DNA of 64,000 nucleotides from Myxococcales bacterium (GTDB taxonomy: Bacteria > Myxococcota_A > Polyangia > Palsa-1104 > JAEUJZ01), in the NCBI GenBank assembly GCA_016794365.1, contig JAEUKB010000002.1, forward strand, positions 1-64,000. Reading direction: 5' to 3'. The notes beneath the pieces are model-generated. The model was not told where the DNA came from, searched no databases, and saw only the letters and a list, made by a program, of their open reading frames with translations. The stretch's first letter is position 1. Each line of letters opens with the position of its first letter. Positions 61,932-64,000 of the stretch are shown piece after piece. The position numbers and the translations under genes were made by a program.

Positions 61932-63821
61932 ATGGCGGATCCTGTATCCAAGCCCTCACTCCTTACCAAGGAACAGCATCTTCGCGAACAGCCGTGGCCC
62001 AGTGAGTATGCGCAGCACAAGCGAATCGATTGGTTTTGGCACGTAGACATCGATCTATCCGTCAGCGAGCTGTGGAAGCTGGTGTCGGATACATCACGGA
62101 TGAATCGCGCGCTGCAAGTCAGCGAGATGAAGTTTGAAGATCGACAAGGAGTACGCATCGGAACGTCGCGTCCCGCCGGAGTGTTCCACGAGTGGATCGA
62201 GGTTCCGTGGAACTGGGTGGCCGAACGGCAGATGAGCTCTGTTCGCATCTACAAGCACGGCTTTTCCAAGGTGCTCTACTCAGCGTTTCGCATGGAGCCA
62301 ATCGACGATTCCCATACGCGGCTGTATCTGTACTTTGGATCCATCCCAAGAGGAATCTGGAGCACTCCGCTGCTGAAGCTTGGCTTTTCCGGCCTGCGCA
62401 AGGACTACGAAAGACTGCTCCCAATCCTGGCGGAGGAAGTTAGGAATCGTCGTCCTTTTTCGACGATACCAGTCGGAAGCTCGCTCACGGAAGGAGCGGA
62501 AGAGCGACTGGCTGTCATTGCCACGCAGCTACAGAGCAAGTCGCTTGATGAAGTCTGTATTCGCAAGCTGCTCGATTGGATTCGTTACGGAGATGAACAA
62601 GATCTGTTTCGCATCCAAGTCCGCGAGCGCGCACGCGCCTTTGGGGTTGATGAAGATGCGCTCTTGCGAGTCTGTCTGCACGCGACGCGACTGGGACTGC
62701 TAGAGCTGACCTGGGATGTGATGTGTCCGCACTGTCGCGGTGTCAGCAAGCAGAACACCAGCTTGGGAGCTGTCTCGACCCAAGGAAGCTGTGATGTCTG
62801 TCTGATTCACTTTGGAACGGATGTCGCAGAGTCGATCGAGATCACCTTCCACGTTCATCCTTCGATCCGTGAGATTCCGCATCGAACCTTCTGTAGTGCA
62901 GAACCAGCGACGAAAGAACACATCCGATTGCAGCAGCGCGTCTTGCCCCATGAAACGATCGTACATCGCGTTCCGCTGCGCGTAGGACGCTATCGGATGC
63001 GCATCCAAGGACAGCAGGAATACGGATATCTCGACATCTCTACGCAGGCAAGTGATCGGACGCTGACGTGGCAAAGTAGTGTGCTTCCCGATCAAGTGAC
63101 GCTCTGTCCGGATCCCGAGCTTGCGCTCACCAACGATCAGGATGCTGCGCAGACCTTCATCGTGGAAATGTCTACTTGGAGCGATCTGGCGCTGCGTCCG
63201 GGCCGACTGCTCAGCCTGCAAGAGTTCCGCGATCTGTTTAGCGAAGAGTATTTAGGACAAGACGTACAGCTTGCGATCGGTGAACAGACGATTCTGTTTA
63301 CAGACATGGTGGGATCTACCGCGCTGTACGCACAGCAAGGGGACGCCGCCGCCTTTCGAGAAGTGCGACGGCACTTCGCAGATGTGTTTTCGATCATCGG
63401 AAGTCATCGCGGCGCGGTGGTCAAGACCATCGGAGACGCAGTAATGGGCGCGTTTACCAATCCGCTTGATGCGGTGATCGCAGCCAAAGAGATTCACGAT
63501 CGATTCCCACCGGGCAAAGCGGACTCTGTGACACGACTGCGGATCTCGCTCAATACTGGACCGTGTATCGCGGTCAAGCTGAACACAGACATCGATTACT
63601 TTGGTCACAGCGTCAACATCGCGGCCAAGCTACAGAGCCTGGCCGGAGCCTGGCAAGTTGCGATGAGCGAGCGCGTCTATCAAGCGCCCGGTGTCAAGGA
63701 ATGGCTGACGAGTCAACAGGCCGCACTGAGTACACTTCAGTATGAGTCTCCTTCTCTGCGCGCTGCGGTCTCTGTGATGCGCTGGAACGTGTATCCGCAA
63801 GATGTCACAGAGAAAGTCTGA
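61932..63821 (+). CDS. Class III adenylate cyclase with N-terminal SRPBCC domain and R-to-K active-site change
   Basis: A 629-residue protein with AAAGGAG before ATG. An SRPBCC/START-like domain (about 30-165) comes first, then a DUF5939-type middle region with a four-Cys cluster (265, 268, 287, 290). The class III cyclase domain runs from about 450 to 600: metal Asp458 (FTDMVGS), Lys498 and Asp502 (VKTIGDAVMG), Asp555 (DYFGHSVN), Asn562. Lys and Asp at the base-selecting positions favour ATP. The transition-state Arg is Lys566 (VNIAAKL). The protein is likely soluble, since no membrane helix is seen. The lipid-like SRPBCC domain suggests a ligand-sensing role. Confidence 0.92.
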   Translation: MADPVSKPSLLTKEQHLREQPWPSEYAQHKRIDWFWHVDIDLSVSELWKLVSDTSRMNRALQVSEMKFEDRQGVRIGTSRPAGVFHEWIEVPWNWVAERQMSSVRIYKHGFSKVLYSAFRMEPIDDSHTRLYLYFGSIPRGIWSTPLLKLGFSGLRKDYERLLPILAEEVRNRRPFSTIPVGSSLTEGAEERLAVIATQLQSKSLDEVCIRKLLDWIRYGDEQDLFRIQVRERARAFGVDEDALLRVCLHATRLGLLELTWDVMCPHCRGVSKQNTSLGAVSTQGSCDVCLIHFGTDVAESIEITFHVHPSIREIPHRTFCSAEPATKEHIRLQQRVLPHETIVHRVPLRVGRYRMRIQGQQEYGYLDISTQASDRTLTWQSSVLPDQVTLCPDPELALTNDQDAAQTFIVEMSTWSDLALRPGRLLSLQEFRDLFSEEYLGQDVQLAIGEQTILFTDMVGSTALYAQQGDAAAFREVRRHFADVFSIIGSHRGAVVKTIGDAVMGAFTNPLDAVIAAKEIHDRFPPGKADSVTRLRISLNTGPCIAVKLNTDIDYFGHSVNIAAKLQSLAGAWQVAMSERVYQAPGVKEWLTSQQAALSTLQYESPSLRAAVSVMRWNVYPQDVTEKV

Positions 63822-63830
63822 GTACTTGCG

Positions 63831-64000
63831 CTAGTCCTTCTTTCCTTCCGATGTGCTGATGGTGATCTTGCGTGGCTGCGCAGCGACACGCTTGGGAATC
63901 TGTAGGCTCAGGACTCCGGCATGTAGCTCTGCTTTGATCTGTTCCACATCAGCGCTTTCTGGAAGCGTGAAGGTACGCTGGAAGCTGCCAAAGTGGCGCT
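63831..64000 (-). CDS. Hsp20/alpha-crystallin small heat shock protein (C-terminal part)
   Basis: The last 56 residues are on the minus strand, and the rest lies beyond the right edge. It reads FGSFQRTFTLPESADVEQIKAELHAGVLSLQIPK, the core alpha-crystallin pattern (GSF-x-R-x-F-x-LP and A-x-x-x-x-GVL-x-x-x-x-PK). It ends with ITISTSEGKKD. It prevents aggregation of heat-damaged proteins. The gene converges on the adenylate cyclase with only 9 bp between stops. Confidence 0.9.
   Translation of the reverse strand, partial: RHFGSFQRTFTLPESADVEQIKAELHAGVLSLQIPKRVAAQPRKITISTSEGKKD

Noticed and set aside
61742..62248. Minus-strand frame over the cyclase start
   Set aside because: It overlaps the strong AAAGGAG-ATG start of the cyclase and has no recognisable content.

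Overview
The window looks like chromosomal DNA of a Myxococcota-type bacterium (the former Deltaproteobacteria). Supporting signs are two membrane-anchored Ser/Thr kinases each followed by a TPR/membrane protein gene, a repeat-rich beta-propeller lipoprotein, a Cys-rich exported protein, a DCND-type metal-binding motif in a sulfatase-like protein, a DUF5939-type adenylate cyclase, and GC-rich coding with frequent GTG/TTG starts. The genus cannot be told from sequence alone. No rRNA, tRNA, CRISPR array, insertion sequence or prophage block was seen.

Layout. 1-6.0 kb: fragment of a possible TorD-like chaperone, then a divalent-metal RND efflux operon (czcCBA type, minus strand). 6.3-8.2 kb: isocitrate dehydrogenase divergent from a small winged-helix regulator. 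8.7-10.5 kb: unrecognised genes. 10.6-15.2 kb: ftsZ, small membrane proteins, a GT-C-like membrane protein, a GST-family protein, an ICMT-like methyltransferase. 15.4-18.6 kb: LysR/YceI divergent pair, then tauE-cysQ. 18.7-20.7 kb: LytS/LytTR-type two-component pair whose regulator has Glu at the phosphoacceptor position. 20.8-28.4 kb: minus-strand envelope genes (exported protein, membrane protein coupled to a papain-like protease, GT-C glycosyltransferase, sulfatase-like fusion). 28.5-31.1 kb: first kinase module. 31.1-42.1 kb: Sel1 lipoprotein, trypsin-like protease, FAD monooxygenase, solitary tyrosine recombinase, DUF6600-like protein, SprT-like metalloprotein, ferredoxin reductase, lipoprotein, membrane protein. 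42.3-46.9 kb: aat and a TPR-TonB-ExbB-ExbD-ExbD operon. 47.9-52.3 kb: second kinase module with a propeller lipoprotein. 52.5-56.5 kb: siroheme synthesis genes, an XRE-cupin regulator and a siroheme nitrite/sulfite reductase. 56.6-64 kb: lolA, thioredoxin, recD2, Cys-rich protein, an adenylate cyclase with an unusual active site, and the end of an Hsp20 gene.

Strongest unexplained pattern: at least eight short repeat arrays (unit 11-31 bp, each locus with its own unit) lie over, or within about 40 bp downstream of, a stop codon. Two of them carry the same core in opposite orientation around the lysR-yceI pair. Other leads are the D-to-E response regulator, the R-to-K adenylate cyclase, the duplicated kinase + TPR/TM modules, and shared operator words in front of the siroheme and reductase genes.
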